Source of the DNA: JACVRW01 sp046735115
GTDB lineage: Bacteria; Actinomycetota; Thermoleophilia; Solirubrobacterales; Thermoleophilaceae
Direction: 5' to 3'
Assembly (NCBI GenBank): GCA_046735115.1
Contig: JBKPSR010000018.1
Span: 1 to 50,641, forward strand
DNA length: 50,641 nt
The notes beneath the pieces were generated by a model. The model saw only the letters and a list, made by a program, of their open reading frames with translations, searched no databases and was not told where the DNA came from. Position numbers and translations under genes: made by a program. This document shows, piece after piece, positions 1-8,949 of this stretch. How positions within the stretch are numbered: position 1 is the stretch's first letter; each line of letters begins with the position of its first letter.

Positions 1-1
1 G

Positions 2-844
2 TTCGCGAACACGATGTTCGAGCCGATCTGGAATCGCAACTACATCTCGTCCGTGCAGCTCACGATGGCCGAGACCTTCGGCGTGGACGATCGTGGCCAT
101 TTCTACGATCCCGTCGGGGCGCTCCGCGACGTGGTCGTGAATCACTTGATGCAGGTCGTGGCCACCACCGCGATGGAGCCGCCTGCGGGCGGCGACCCAA
201 GCACGTTGGAGAACGCGATGGTCTCGGTCTTCCAGGCCATGCCCGCCGCCGACCCCGCGCACTACGTGCGCGGTCAGCACGACGGCTACCGCGGGATCGA
301 TGGCGTGGCTCCCGACTCGACGACGGAGACCTACGCCGCTCTGCAGCTGCACGTCGACAACTGGCGCTGGTCCGGGGTGCCGTTCTTCATCCGCACGGGC
401 AAGAACCTGCCCACAACAGTCACCGAGCTGCGGCTCGTGTTCAAGCAGCCGCCGCGGCTCGGCTTCCTCCCCGAGGGCACGCGACGCCCGGAGCCCGACC
501 AGCTCATCGTGCGGCTCTACCCCACCACCGGGATCAGGCTGCTGGTAGAGGCCCAGCGCGCGGATGTGGAGCAGCCCGAGCAGGTAAGCCTCGATCTGGA
601 GTTCTCGGAGCAGGGGGGCGAGGGCGCGACGCCGTACGAGGTGCTGCTGCGCGCGGCGATGATCGGCGACAGCAGGCGCTTCAAGCGGCAGGACAGCGTC
701 GAGGAAACCTGGCGGATCATGCAGCCGCTGCTCGACGCCCCTCCCCCGCTCCACGCGTACAAGAAGGGGTCGTGGGGTCCGGGCGCCGCGGACGACCTCG
801 TCGCCGGGCACGGTCGCTGGCACGATCCGTGGGTGTCGGCATGA
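2..844 (+). CDS. zwf: Glucose-6-phosphate dehydrogenase, C-terminal part (5' end outside window)
   Basis: Oxidises glucose 6-phosphate to 6-phosphogluconolactone with NAD(P)+, the entry step of the oxidative pentose phosphate pathway. The frame is open from base 2 and reads FANTMFEPIWNRNYISSVQ, the conserved start of the G6PD C-terminal domain; RTGKNLP and FKQPP follow and are also family-typical. About 280 residues are visible. The Rossmann domain and the RIDHYLGKE active-site helix must lie upstream, outside the window. The stop overlaps the next start as ATGA, so it is probably co-transcribed with the GH15 gene. Confidence 0.95.
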   Translation, partial: FANTMFEPIWNRNYISSVQLTMAETFGVDDRGHFYDPVGALRDVVVNHLMQVVATTAMEPPAGGDPSTLENAMVSVFQAMPAADPAHYVRGQHDGYRGIDGVAPDSTTETYAALQLHVDNWRWSGVPFFIRTGKNLPTTVTELRLVFKQPPRLGFLPEGTRRPEPDQLIVRLYPTTGIRLLVEAQRADVEQPEQVSLDLEFSEQGGEGATPYEVLLRAAMIGDSRRFKRQDSVEETWRIMQPLLDAPPPLHAYKKGSWGPGAADDLVAGHGRWHDPWVSA

Positions 845-2730
845 GCGCCACGACCGAGGCCGCGCCACAGAGCGCCGCCGCTCCGTCGCCCTTCCCCCCG
901 ATCGCCGACTACGCCTTCCTCTCCGACTGCCACACCAGCGCGCTCGTGGCCCCGGACGGTTCGATCGACTGGCTCTGCGTGCCGCGCTTCGACTCGCCAA
1001 GCGTGTTCGGCTCCCTGCTCGATCGCCAGGCCGGCTCGTTCCGGCTGGGCCCGTTCGGGATCAACCACCCCACCGCCCGTATCTACGAGCCTGGGACCAA
1101 CGTGCTCGCCACCACGTGGAAGACCCCCACGGGCTGGATCCTCGTGCGCGACGCCCTGACGATGGGCCCCCAGCACGGCGAGGACCTGATTACGCCGCAC
1201 ACGCGGCCGCCGGCGGACGACGACGCCGACCACATGCTCGTTCGCAGCGTGCTCTGCCTGGATGGGAACGTCGAGCTCGAGCTGGTCTGCGAGCCCGACT
1301 TCGACTACGGCCGGACCCCGGCGGACTGGTCGCTGGTCGGCGAGGAGCGCCACACCGCCGACGCGCGGGCCGGGGACCTCACGATCCGCCTTCACACAGA
1401 CCTCTTACTGGGCATCGAGGGCGACCGCGTGCGGGGACGTCATCAGCTCGCGCAGGGCGACCAGGCCTTCTGCGCGCTCTCCTGGGCAGAGGGGAACGCC
1501 GTTCCCCAGGACGTCGACGAGGCGAACGCGCGTCTCGAGGCGACGGTCCGGTACTGGCGCCGCTGGCTCGGTCAGGCCCGGCTCCCCGACCACCGTTGGC
1601 GCGACCCGATCCAGCGCTCGGCGCTCACGATCAAGGGGCTGACGTACATGCCGACCGGCGCGACGGTGGCGGCGGCTACGACCTCTCTCCCTGAGACGCC
1701 CGGCGGCGAGCGCAACTGGGACTACCGCTTCACGTGGATCCGGGATTCGACGTTCACGCTGCAGGCGCTGCACTTCCTGAACCTCGACTGGGAGGCCGAC
1801 GAGTTCATGCAGTTCGTCGCGGACCTCGAGCCGAACGACGACGGCGGCCTCCAGATCATGTACGGGATCGACGGGCGCCGTGACCTCACGGAGTCCACGC
1901 GCGAAGAGCTGTCCGGTTACGCCGGAGCCCATCCGGTGCGCCTCGGCAACGGCGCCTTCGACCAGAGGCAGAACGACGTCTTCGGCGCCGCGCTCGACTC
2001 GATTCTGCTGCACGCGCGCCACAGCCAGCGCCTGCCGAGGCGGCTGTGGCCGATCGTCGAGGCACAGGCGAGGTGCGCGACCGACGTCTGGCGCCACCCC
2101 GACCAGGGCATCTGGGAGGCCCGAGGTGCGCCTCAGCACTACGTCTCGTCCAAGCTGATGTGCTGGGTCGCGCTGGACCGCGCGGCCAAGCTCGCAGAGA
2201 TCCGCGCGGACCGGGACCTGCCGGCGACCTGGCACGCCACGGCCGACGAGATCAAGGAGGACATCCTCGAGCACGGGGTGCGCGACGGTGTCCTGCGCCA
2301 GCACTACGACACGGACTCGCTGGACGCCTCCACCCTGCTGGCCGCGATCTTCGGCTTCCTGCCGGCGGACGACGAGCGCCTGCGCAAGAGCGTCGAGGCC
2401 ATCGCCGACGACCTGACCGAGGACGGGTTCGTGCTCCGCTATCGGACCGGCGAGACGGACGACGGCCTGTCGGGCAAGGAGGGGAGCTTCCTGATCTGCT
2501 CCTTCTGGCTCGTATCGGCCCTGGCAATCGTCGGCGACTACCAGCGCGCCCGCGACCTGATGGAGCGTCTGCTGAGCGTCGCTTCGCCGCTCGGTCTCTA
2601 CGCCGAGGAATTCGACACCAGTACCGGTCGGCACCTGGGCAACTTCCCGCAGGCGTTCTCGCACCTCGCCCTGATCGAGGCTGCTGCGCGAATCGTGCTG
2701 GCCGAGGCGTTGGAGGAGATCACCGGATGA
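841..2730 (+). CDS. Glycoside hydrolase family 15 protein (glucoamylase/trehalase-like)
   Basis: Inverting exo-glycosidase of the GH15 (alpha/alpha)6-barrel family; actinobacterial members release glucose from alpha-glucans or from trehalose. The 629-residue protein opens with the family N-terminus (DYAFLSDCHTSALVAPDGSIDWLC), then NWDYRFTWIRD near residue 290, GIWE near 423 and GKEGSFLICSFW near 547; the last two contain the expected catalytic glutamates. I chose ATG 841 because it overlaps the zwf stop (ATGA) and starts just before the conserved N-terminus; the frame is open further upstream. There is no signal peptide, so it is likely cytosolic. Substrate (trehalose or maltodextrin) cannot be decided from sequence. 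Confidence 0.92.
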   Translation: MSATTEAAPQSAAAPSPFPPIADYAFLSDCHTSALVAPDGSIDWLCVPRFDSPSVFGSLLDRQAGSFRLGPFGINHPTARIYEPGTNVLATTWKTPTGWILVRDALTMGPQHGEDLITPHTRPPADDDADHMLVRSVLCLDGNVELELVCEPDFDYGRTPADWSLVGEERHTADARAGDLTIRLHTDLLLGIEGDRVRGRHQLAQGDQAFCALSWAEGNAVPQDVDEANARLEATVRYWRRWLGQARLPDHRWRDPIQRSALTIKGLTYMPTGATVAAATTSLPETPGGERNWDYRFTWIRDSTFTLQALHFLNLDWEADEFMQFVADLEPNDDGGLQIMYGIDGRRDLTESTREELSGYAGAHPVRLGNGAFDQRQNDVFGAALDSILLHARHSQRLPRRLWPIVEAQARCATDVWRHPDQGIWEARGAPQHYVSSKLMCWVALDRAAKLAEIRADRDLPATWHATADEIKEDILEHGVRDGVLRQHYDTDSLDASTLLAAIFGFLPADDERLRKSVEAIADDLTEDGFVLRYRTGETDDGLSGKEGSFLICSFWLVSALAIVGDYQRARDLMERLLSVASPLGLYAEEFDTSTGRHLGNFPQAFSHLALIEAAARIVLAEALEEITG

Positions 2731-4316
2731 GCAGCTACGACGTCATCGTCATCGGCAGCGGCGCGGGCGGAGGCACCCTCGCGAGGCGTCTCGCTCCCTC
2801 GGGCAAGCGCATTCTCCTGCTGGAGCGCGGGGACTGGCTCAAGCGCGAGCCGCACAACTGGTCCATCGGGGACGTGTTCATCGACAACCGCTACATCTCG
2901 GAGGACACCTGGTTCGACGGCGAGACAGCGAAGGCGTTCCAGCCCCAGGTGCACTACTTCGTCGGCGGCGCCACGAAGCTCTACGGCGCCGCTCTCTACC
3001 GCCTGCGGGAGGAGGACTTCGGTGAGCTGCGCCACCACGACGGCATCTCACCCGCGTGGCCGATCGGCTACGACGAGATGGAGCCGTATTACACGGAGGC
3101 CGAGCAGCTCTACCAGGTGCACGGCGCACGAGGTGAGGACCCGACCGAGCCCCCCGCCAGCGCGCCGTATCCCTTCCCCGCCGTGTCGCACGAGCCGCGC
3201 ATCCAGCAGCTCGCCGACGATCTCGAAGCTCAGGGCCATCAGCCCTTCCATGCGCCGTGCGGGGTGATGCTGAACGAGCCCGATATGGCCCACAGCGCCT
3301 GCGTCCGCTGTGGGACCTGCGACGGCTTCCCGTGCCTCGTGCACGCCAAGTCGGATGCCGAGGTGCTCGCGGTTCGCCCGGCCCTCGAGTACCCGAACGT
3401 CACGCTGGTCCGAAACGCCCGGGCGGTGGCGCTCCACACCAATCCGAGCGGCAGCGCCGTGACCGAGGTCGCGGTCGACCGTGACGGCGAGCGCGAAAGC
3501 TACAGCGCAGACATCGTGGTGGTCTCCTGCGGGGCGGCCAATTCGGCACAGCTGCTGCTCGCCTCGGCCACGGAGCGGCACCCGAACGGCCTTTCGAACC
3601 GCTCCGATCAGCTCGGACGCAACTACACCTTCCACAACAGCCAGGCGGTCCTCGCCCTTTCGAAGGAGCCGAACCCAACCGTCTTCCAGAAGACCCTCGG
3701 CCTCAACGACTTCTACTTCGGGAGCGAGGACTTCGAGTTCCCGCTCGGGAACATCCAGATGATCGGCAAGTCACAGGCCGAGATGTATAGGGGCGAGAAG
3801 CCGCTCCAGACCAAGCTGGCACCCACGCGGACGTTGGAGGACATGGCGCGCCATGCGGTCGACTTCTGGCTCTCGACCGAAGACCTTCCGAGGCCTGAGA
3901 ATCGGGTGACCCTGAGCCGTGACGGACACATCCAACTCAGCTACAGGCAGACGAACCACGAATCCGCGAAGCGGCTCTACCACAAGCTCAAGAAGCTGCT
4001 GGCCCACACCGGGATGCACGCGGACCACCTCATCCCGCGTCACGCCTATCTGAAGACCGCCATCCCGGTCGCGGGCGTGGCCCATCAGGCCGGCACCTGC
4101 CGCTTCGGCACCGATCCTGGCTCGTCCGTGCTGAACACCGATTGCCGCACGCACGAGCTCGACAACCTCTACGTGGTCGACACGAGTTTCTTCCCGAGCA
4201 TCGGCGCGGTGAACCCGGCGCTTACCGCGATGGCCAATGCCCTGCGGGTCGGCGACCACCTGCTCGAGCGGCTGGGGGCCCAGCGGACGGCGAAAGAGAG
4301 CGTCGGTGCCGCCTGA
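2727..4316 (+). CDS. GMC-family FAD oxidoreductase with a four-cysteine cluster
   Basis: FAD-dependent alcohol/sugar oxidase or dehydrogenase of the glucose-methanol-choline family, 529 residues. The dinucleotide-binding motif is VIGSGAGGG at residues 8-16; the C-terminal substrate domain ends with HQAGTCRFGTD, the DNLYVVDTSFFPSIGAVNPA block (catalytic His/Asn region) and TAMANALRVGDH. An unusual CVRCGTCDGFPC segment gives Cys192, Cys195, Cys198 and Cys203. There is no Tat signal, so it acts in the cytosol or at the inner membrane face. It overlaps GH15 by 4 bases and ndh by 11. Its place between a glucose-releasing enzyme and quinone-linked genes suggests a sugar dehydrogenase; that is inference. 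Confidence 0.9.
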   Translation: MSSYDVIVIGSGAGGGTLARRLAPSGKRILLLERGDWLKREPHNWSIGDVFIDNRYISEDTWFDGETAKAFQPQVHYFVGGATKLYGAALYRLREEDFGELRHHDGISPAWPIGYDEMEPYYTEAEQLYQVHGARGEDPTEPPASAPYPFPAVSHEPRIQQLADDLEAQGHQPFHAPCGVMLNEPDMAHSACVRCGTCDGFPCLVHAKSDAEVLAVRPALEYPNVTLVRNARAVALHTNPSGSAVTEVAVDRDGERESYSADIVVVSCGAANSAQLLLASATERHPNGLSNRSDQLGRNYTFHNSQAVLALSKEPNPTVFQKTLGLNDFYFGSEDFEFPLGNIQMIGKSQAEMYRGEKPLQTKLAPTRTLEDMARHAVDFWLSTEDLPRPENRVTLSRDGHIQLSYRQTNHESAKRLYHKLKKLLAHTGMHADHLIPRHAYLKTAIPVAGVAHQAGTCRFGTDPGSSVLNTDCRTHELDNLYVVDTSFFPSIGAVNPALTAMANALRVGDHLLERLGAQRTAKESVGAA

Positions 4317-5652
4317 CCCGACAGACGGCGGGCGCCGCCGGGTCGTGGTGATCGGCGGCGGCTTCGGCGGCCTCGCCGCGGCACGCACGCTGCACAACGC
4401 CGACGCGGACGTGACCCTCGTCGACCGCAACAACCACCACCTGTTCCAGCCGCTCCTCTACCAGGTCGCCGCGGGCGCGCTCTCACCGAGCGACTGCGCG
4501 TCCCCGATCCGGCCCTATCTCAAGCACAGCAACAACACCACCGTGCTGATGGCCGCGGTCACCGAAGTCGATCCCGAGCGACGGCAGGTGGTCCTCGACC
4601 GCGGCGACCGCCTCGGTTACGACAGCCTGATCGTCGCCTGCGGCGGGGAGACCTCCTACTTCGGCAACGACCAGTGGCGACAGGTGACGTGTGGTCTGAA
4701 GACGCTCGCCGACGTCGTCGATCTGCGCAACCGTTTCTACGGCGCCCTCGAACAGGCCGAGCGCACAGACGATCCGGCCAAGCGGCCCGAGTGGATGACG
4801 TTCGTCGTGGTCGGCGGCGGTCCCACCGGAGTCGAGATCGCCGGCCAGCTCGCGATCACGACGCGCAGCGTTAGGGCCGCATTCCGGCGAATCGACTCGT
4901 CGACCGCCCGCGTGATCCTGCTCGACGCCGGCGAGCGGGTGGTCGCCGCGTTCAGCCCCAAGCTCTCCGCGAGAGTCGCCGAGAATCTGGCCGACCTCGG
5001 CGTGACCGTTCGCGAGGGCGCCCGCGTCACGGACATCGACGAGCGCGGCGTGACCTACGAGGCCGATGGTGATAGCAAGCGGATCGATGCAAGAACCGTG
5101 GTCTGGGCGGCCGGGGTGCACCCCGTGGCGCTGGTCGATTCGCTCGCCCGCGCGACGGGCGCGGAAACGGACCGGAGCGGCCGCATCAAGGTCAATCCCG
5201 ACCTCACGGTTCCCGGCCATCCCGAGATCTCGGTGGTCGGCGACGTCGCGTGTCTCGACGGGGCCGGAGGAAAGCCGCTTCCCGGGCTCGCGACGGTGGC
5301 CATCCAGCAGGCGCATCACGTGGCGAAGGGCATCCGCGCGGGCGGGGTCGGGGCATCGACGCCGTTCAGGTACCTCGACAAGGGTGCGTTGGCGGTCGTG
5401 GGCCGAGGAAGGGCGGTGTGTGAGATCCGCGGGCTCAAGCTTTGGGGCCGGCCCGCGTTCCTCACCTACGTGGGTGTCCACCTCTTCTACCTGGGCGGCC
5501 AGATGGGCCGCCGCATCGAGGTGATGCTCAAGTGGGTGGGAGCCCGCTTCGGTGAGCGGCAGAGCGCGCTGATCGAAGGCGAGCTCGCGAGCGTCGAGCG
5601 GGCCTCCCCGGCCGCGGAGGCGACTCAGTGGGCGCAGACCTCCTCCCACTAG
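4306..5652 (+). CDS. ndh: Type II NADH dehydrogenase (NDH-2)
   Basis: Single-subunit, non-proton-pumping NADH:quinone oxidoreductase, peripheral on the membrane, 448 residues. VVVIGGGFGGLAAAR is the FAD site, NHHLFQPLLYQVA is the NDH-2/FAD-disulfide reductase signature, and VVVGGGPTGVEIAGQL is the NADH site. WAAGVHP and SVVGDVA also fit, and a C-terminal segment (FLTYVGVHLFYLGGQ) is the likely membrane anchor. The start is GTG 4306, inside the GMC gene, because the fold begins within 15 residues of it. It feeds electrons to quinone immediately upstream of the bd oxidase genes. Confidence 0.93.
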   Translation: MPPDPTDGGRRRVVVIGGGFGGLAAARTLHNADADVTLVDRNNHHLFQPLLYQVAAGALSPSDCASPIRPYLKHSNNTTVLMAAVTEVDPERRQVVLDRGDRLGYDSLIVACGGETSYFGNDQWRQVTCGLKTLADVVDLRNRFYGALEQAERTDDPAKRPEWMTFVVVGGGPTGVEIAGQLAITTRSVRAAFRRIDSSTARVILLDAGERVVAAFSPKLSARVAENLADLGVTVREGARVTDIDERGVTYEADGDSKRIDARTVVWAAGVHPVALVDSLARATGAETDRSGRIKVNPDLTVPGHPEISVVGDVACLDGAGGKPLPGLATVAIQQAHHVAKGIRAGGVGASTPFRYLDKGALAVVGRGRAVCEIRGLKLWGRPAFLTYVGVHLFYLGGQMGRRIEVMLKWVGARFGERQSALIEGELASVERASPAAEATQWAQTSSH

Positions 5653-7019
5653 CCACCGACCTCGAAGCCGCGCGAAGCCAGATGGCTTTCACGCTTGGCT
5701 TCCACATCATCCTCGCCTCGATGGGCGTCGCGTTCCCCACGATCATCCTGACGGCCAACTACATCGGACTGCGGAGAGGCGACGACGAGGCTCTCCGGCT
5801 CGCACAGCGCTGGTCGAAGGTGGCGGCCGTGCTGTTCGCGGTCGGCGCGATCACCGGCACGGTGCTGTCGTTCGAGATGGGCCTCCTGTGGCCTGCTTTC
5901 ATGAGCCGCTTCGGCGAGGTCTTCGGCCCGGCCTTCGCGCTCGAGGGCGTGTTCTTCTTCCTCGAAGCCATCTTCATGGCGATCTACATCTTCGGCTGGA
6001 AGCGCCTGAGGCCATGGCTGCACTTCTGGACGGGCGTTCCGGTCGTGCTGTCGGGGCTCGGCGGCGCCCTCTCGGTGGTCGCGGTCAATTCGTGGATGAA
6101 CACGCCGGAGGGCTTCAAGGTCGCCAGTGACGGCAGCTTGACCGACGTGAACCCGCTCGACGCGCTGCTCAACGAGGCGGTGGCGTACGAGGCGCCTCAC
6201 ATGATCCTTGCGGCGTACATGGTCGCGGGATTCCTCGTGGCCTCCGTCTATGCGGTGGGCATGCTTCGCGGCCGGCGCGACCGCCATCATCGCCTCGGCC
6301 TGCTGATTCCGCTGACGCTGGCCGCGATCGTCACGCCGATTCAGCTCGGCGTCGGCGACACCGCCGCCCGCTCGATAGCCAAAGACCAGCCGGTCAAGTT
6401 CGCCGGAATGGAGTGCGTCCAGAAGACCTCGACACACGTGACCGAGTACATACTCGGCCGGTGCACCTCGAACGGCGTCAAGGGGGGCATTGGCATTCCT
6501 GGCCTCGATTCCTGGCTGGTCGGCTTCAGCACCGACACCAAGGTCACCGGACTCGACTCGGTACCGCCGGACGAGCGCCCGCCCGCCAACACGATGCTCC
6601 ACTGGGCGTTCGACATCATGGTCGGCATCGGCAGTGCCCTGATGTTGCTCGGGCTATGGCTCGGCGCGACGTGGCTCTTAAGGCGGGACATGCCCAGATC
6701 GCGCTGGTTCCTGCGCGCCACGGCGGTGTCGGGTGCGGCGGCGGTCGTGGCGCTCGAGTGCGGCTGGATCGTGACCGAGGTGGGCCGCCAGCCATACATC
6801 GTCTACGGCGTGATGCGTACGAAGGATGCTGTCACCGACGCGAGCGGGGTTTGGATCAGCCTCACTGTGGTCCTGCTGCTGTATGCGGCCGTCGGCACCG
6901 CGACCGTGCTGGTGCTCCGGGCGATGACGCGTCGTTGGCGAACGGCCGAGCTCGACGAGAGTGAGGGGCCGTACGCGCCGCGCCCTGATCTGCAGGAGCT
7001 GTCCGAGGAGCCGGCTTGA
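5628..7019 (+). CDS. cydA: Cytochrome bd ubiquinol oxidase subunit I
   Basis: Quinol-oxidising, haem-carrying subunit of the high-oxygen-affinity bd oxidase; 463 residues and about nine membrane helices. The haem-ligand regions are visible: His in FTLGFHIILASMG, His in YEAPHMILAAYM and Met in FDIMVGIG. The Q-loop has KDQPVKFAGME, matching the family KxxxxE quinol-site region, and GWIVTEVGRQPYIVYG is diagnostic. The periplasmic loop is of ordinary short length. The GTG 5628 start lies 25 bases inside ndh, implying translational coupling. Confidence 0.97.
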   Translation: MGADLLPLATDLEAARSQMAFTLGFHIILASMGVAFPTIILTANYIGLRRGDDEALRLAQRWSKVAAVLFAVGAITGTVLSFEMGLLWPAFMSRFGEVFGPAFALEGVFFFLEAIFMAIYIFGWKRLRPWLHFWTGVPVVLSGLGGALSVVAVNSWMNTPEGFKVASDGSLTDVNPLDALLNEAVAYEAPHMILAAYMVAGFLVASVYAVGMLRGRRDRHHRLGLLIPLTLAAIVTPIQLGVGDTAARSIAKDQPVKFAGMECVQKTSTHVTEYILGRCTSNGVKGGIGIPGLDSWLVGFSTDTKVTGLDSVPPDERPPANTMLHWAFDIMVGIGSALMLLGLWLGATWLLRRDMPRSRWFLRATAVSGAAAVVALECGWIVTEVGRQPYIVYGVMRTKDAVTDASGVWISLTVVLLLYAAVGTATVLVLRAMTRRWRTAELDESEGPYAPRPDLQELSEEPA

Positions 7020-8029
7020 GCACCGCCGACGTGGTCGCGGCTGTCCTTTGGACCGGCGTAACCCTCTACGCCGTTTTCGGCGGGGCAGATTTCGGCGCCG
7101 GGTTCTGGACTCTGGTGGCCCGCGACGGTGAGCGCGGCAAGCGTGCGCGTGCCCTGATCGCTTGGGCTATCGGCCCGGTCTGGGAGTCGAACCACGTCTG
7201 GCTGATCTTCGTGCTCGTGGTGCTGTGGACCGGATTTCCCGAGGCTTTTGCGTCGATCATGTCGACCCTGTTCATCCCGCTCAGCCTCGCGGCTTTCGGG
7301 ATCGTGCTGCGTGGTGCCGGGTTCGCCTTCCAGGGAGTCGCCGCGAGGGAGCGGGGCCGGCGCCTCGCCACCTGGGCGTTCGCCCTCTCGTCGGTACTGA
7401 CGCCTTTCTTCATGGGCACGGTGGCGGGCGCCGTCGCCTCCGGCCGCGTTCCGATCGGCAACGCGAAGGGAGACCCGGTCACGAGCTGGGTGAATCCCGT
7501 GTCGCTCTTGATCGGCGTCCTCTTCGTAGCCGCCGGCGCCTACCTCGCGGCGGTCTTCCTCGCCAGCGACGCGCGGCGCTTCGGCGACCCTGACCTCGAG
7601 CGCTATTTCGCGACTCGGGCGCTCGGGGCGGCCGTGGTGGCGGGCGTCCTCGCGGTCGCCGGCATCTTCGTCCTGCACGCGGATGCCCGCTACATCTACG
7701 ACGGGCTGGTCGACGAGGGCCTGCCGCTCGTGATCGCCTCGGGTGTCTGCGGCGCCGCGGCCCTCCTCCTGCTCTGGCGACGCGCCCGGCGCGGCGTCCG
7801 CGTCCTGGCGGTGGGCGCGGTCGTCGCGGTGATCTGGGGCTGGGGGGCCGCGCAGTACCCCTACCTGCTTCCCGAGAAGCTCACGGTCGCGGATGGCGCT
7901 GCGGCCAGCGACACGCTGACCGCGCTGCTCGTCGTCTTCGGCGTCGCCGTCGTCGTCGTCGTGCCCGCGCTGGCGCTGCTGTACACGCTCGACCAGCGGA
8001 CCGTGCTCGAGGAGGAGATGGAGCCCTGA
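7016..8029 (+). CDS. cydB: Cytochrome bd ubiquinol oxidase subunit II
   Basis: Structural partner of CydA; 337 residues with alternating hydrophobic helices. It begins with the family-typical GGADFGAGFWTL and continues with PVWESNHVWLIFVLVVLWTGFP. The start is a TTG overlapping the cydA TGA (TTGA), so the two subunits should be coupled in translation. I found no cydX-size gene and no cydDC transporter genes in the window, so assembly factors must be elsewhere. Confidence 0.97.
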   Translation: MSTADVVAAVLWTGVTLYAVFGGADFGAGFWTLVARDGERGKRARALIAWAIGPVWESNHVWLIFVLVVLWTGFPEAFASIMSTLFIPLSLAAFGIVLRGAGFAFQGVAARERGRRLATWAFALSSVLTPFFMGTVAGAVASGRVPIGNAKGDPVTSWVNPVSLLIGVLFVAAGAYLAAVFLASDARRFGDPDLERYFATRALGAAVVAGVLAVAGIFVLHADARYIYDGLVDEGLPLVIASGVCGAAALLLLWRRARRGVRVLAVGAVVAVIWGWGAAQYPYLLPEKLTVADGAAASDTLTALLVVFGVAVVVVVPALALLYTLDQRTVLEEEMEP

Positions 8030-8085
8030 TCGCACCCTCGGGTCGGCAGCACGAGATCGTCCACGGCGAACAGCGGGCGGTCGTC

Positions 8086-8949
8086 GTGGAGGTCGGCGGC
8101 GGCCTGCGGGAGTACACGCTCGAGGGCCGCAAGCTGCTCGACGGCTACGGGGCGGATGAGATGAGCAGCTCGGGGCGCGGGCAGGTTCTGATCCCGTGGC
8201 CGAACCGGATTCAGGATGGCCGCTACAGCTTCGACGGCGAGGACCACCAGCTCCCTCTCGACGACGTCGAGGAGCAGGATGCGATCCACGGCCTCGTCCG
8301 ATGGGCGTCGTGGACCGCCGCCGGCCGCGCGGAGGACCGGGTGGTCATGGAGCACATGCTGAATCCGCAGCCGGGCTACCCGTTCTCGCTGGCCCTCAGC
8401 GTCGAATACCTGCTCTCGGAGGAAGGCCTGCTCGTCCGGACGACCGCCACCAATCGCGGGCCGCGTCCGTGCCCGTACGGGTGCGGCAACCATCCGTACC
8501 TCGCGAGCGCCGAGCCCAGCGTGGATTCGCTCACGCTGCGCGTACCGGCGCGCACATTGCTGCGGTCGGACGAGCGCGGCATCCCTATCGGAAGCCTCCC
8601 GGTCGAGGGGACTGACTACGACTTTCGCCGACCACGCAAGATCGGCGCGACCGTGCTGGACCACGCCTTTACCGACCTCGAGCGCGGCGAGGATGGCCGA
8701 GCTCGGGTCGAGCTGGGGCACGCCGCCCGCGGCGACGGGGTCACCCTTTGGGTCGACGAGGCACATCCGTATCTGATGGTTTTCACGGGGGATCCGCTTC
8801 CGGACGTGAGCCGGCGCAGCCTCGCCGTCGAGCCGATGACGTGTCCACCGAACGCATTTCGCAGCGGAAAGGACCTGATCCTGCTCGAGCCGGGCCAGTC
8901 GTTCTCCTGCAGCTGGGGCATCGACCCGGGGGCACCTTCCGCGCCATGA
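8086..8949 (+). CDS. Aldose 1-epimerase family protein
   Basis: Galactose-mutarotase-like fold enzyme that interconverts alpha and beta anomers of aldoses. Family features are GQVLIPWPNRIQDG, DAIHGLVRW, CGNHPYL (catalytic His region) and an EPMTCPPNAF block. GTG 8086 is the first ordinary start, but the frame is open upstream and reads HEIVHGEQRAVVVEVGGGL, which looks like genuine family N-terminus. Translation may therefore begin at the CTG at 8026, whose CTGA overlaps the cydB stop. It sits in an operon with sugar-oxidising genes, where supplying one anomer to a dehydrogenase would make sense. Confidence 0.88.
   Translation: MEVGGGLREYTLEGRKLLDGYGADEMSSSGRGQVLIPWPNRIQDGRYSFDGEDHQLPLDDVEEQDAIHGLVRWASWTAAGRAEDRVVMEHMLNPQPGYPFSLALSVEYLLSEEGLLVRTTATNRGPRPCPYGCGNHPYLASAEPSVDSLTLRVPARTLLRSDERGIPIGSLPVEGTDYDFRRPRKIGATVLDHAFTDLERGEDGRARVELGHAARGDGVTLWVDEAHPYLMVFTGDPLPDVSRRSLAVEPMTCPPNAFRSGKDLILLEPGQSFSCSWGIDPGAPSAP

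Noticed and set aside
2046..2726. Upstream extension of the GMC frame through the GH15 gene
   Set aside because: The extension is Arg/Pro-rich and lies entirely within GH15 coding sequence; the FAD motif begins eight residues after ATG 2727.
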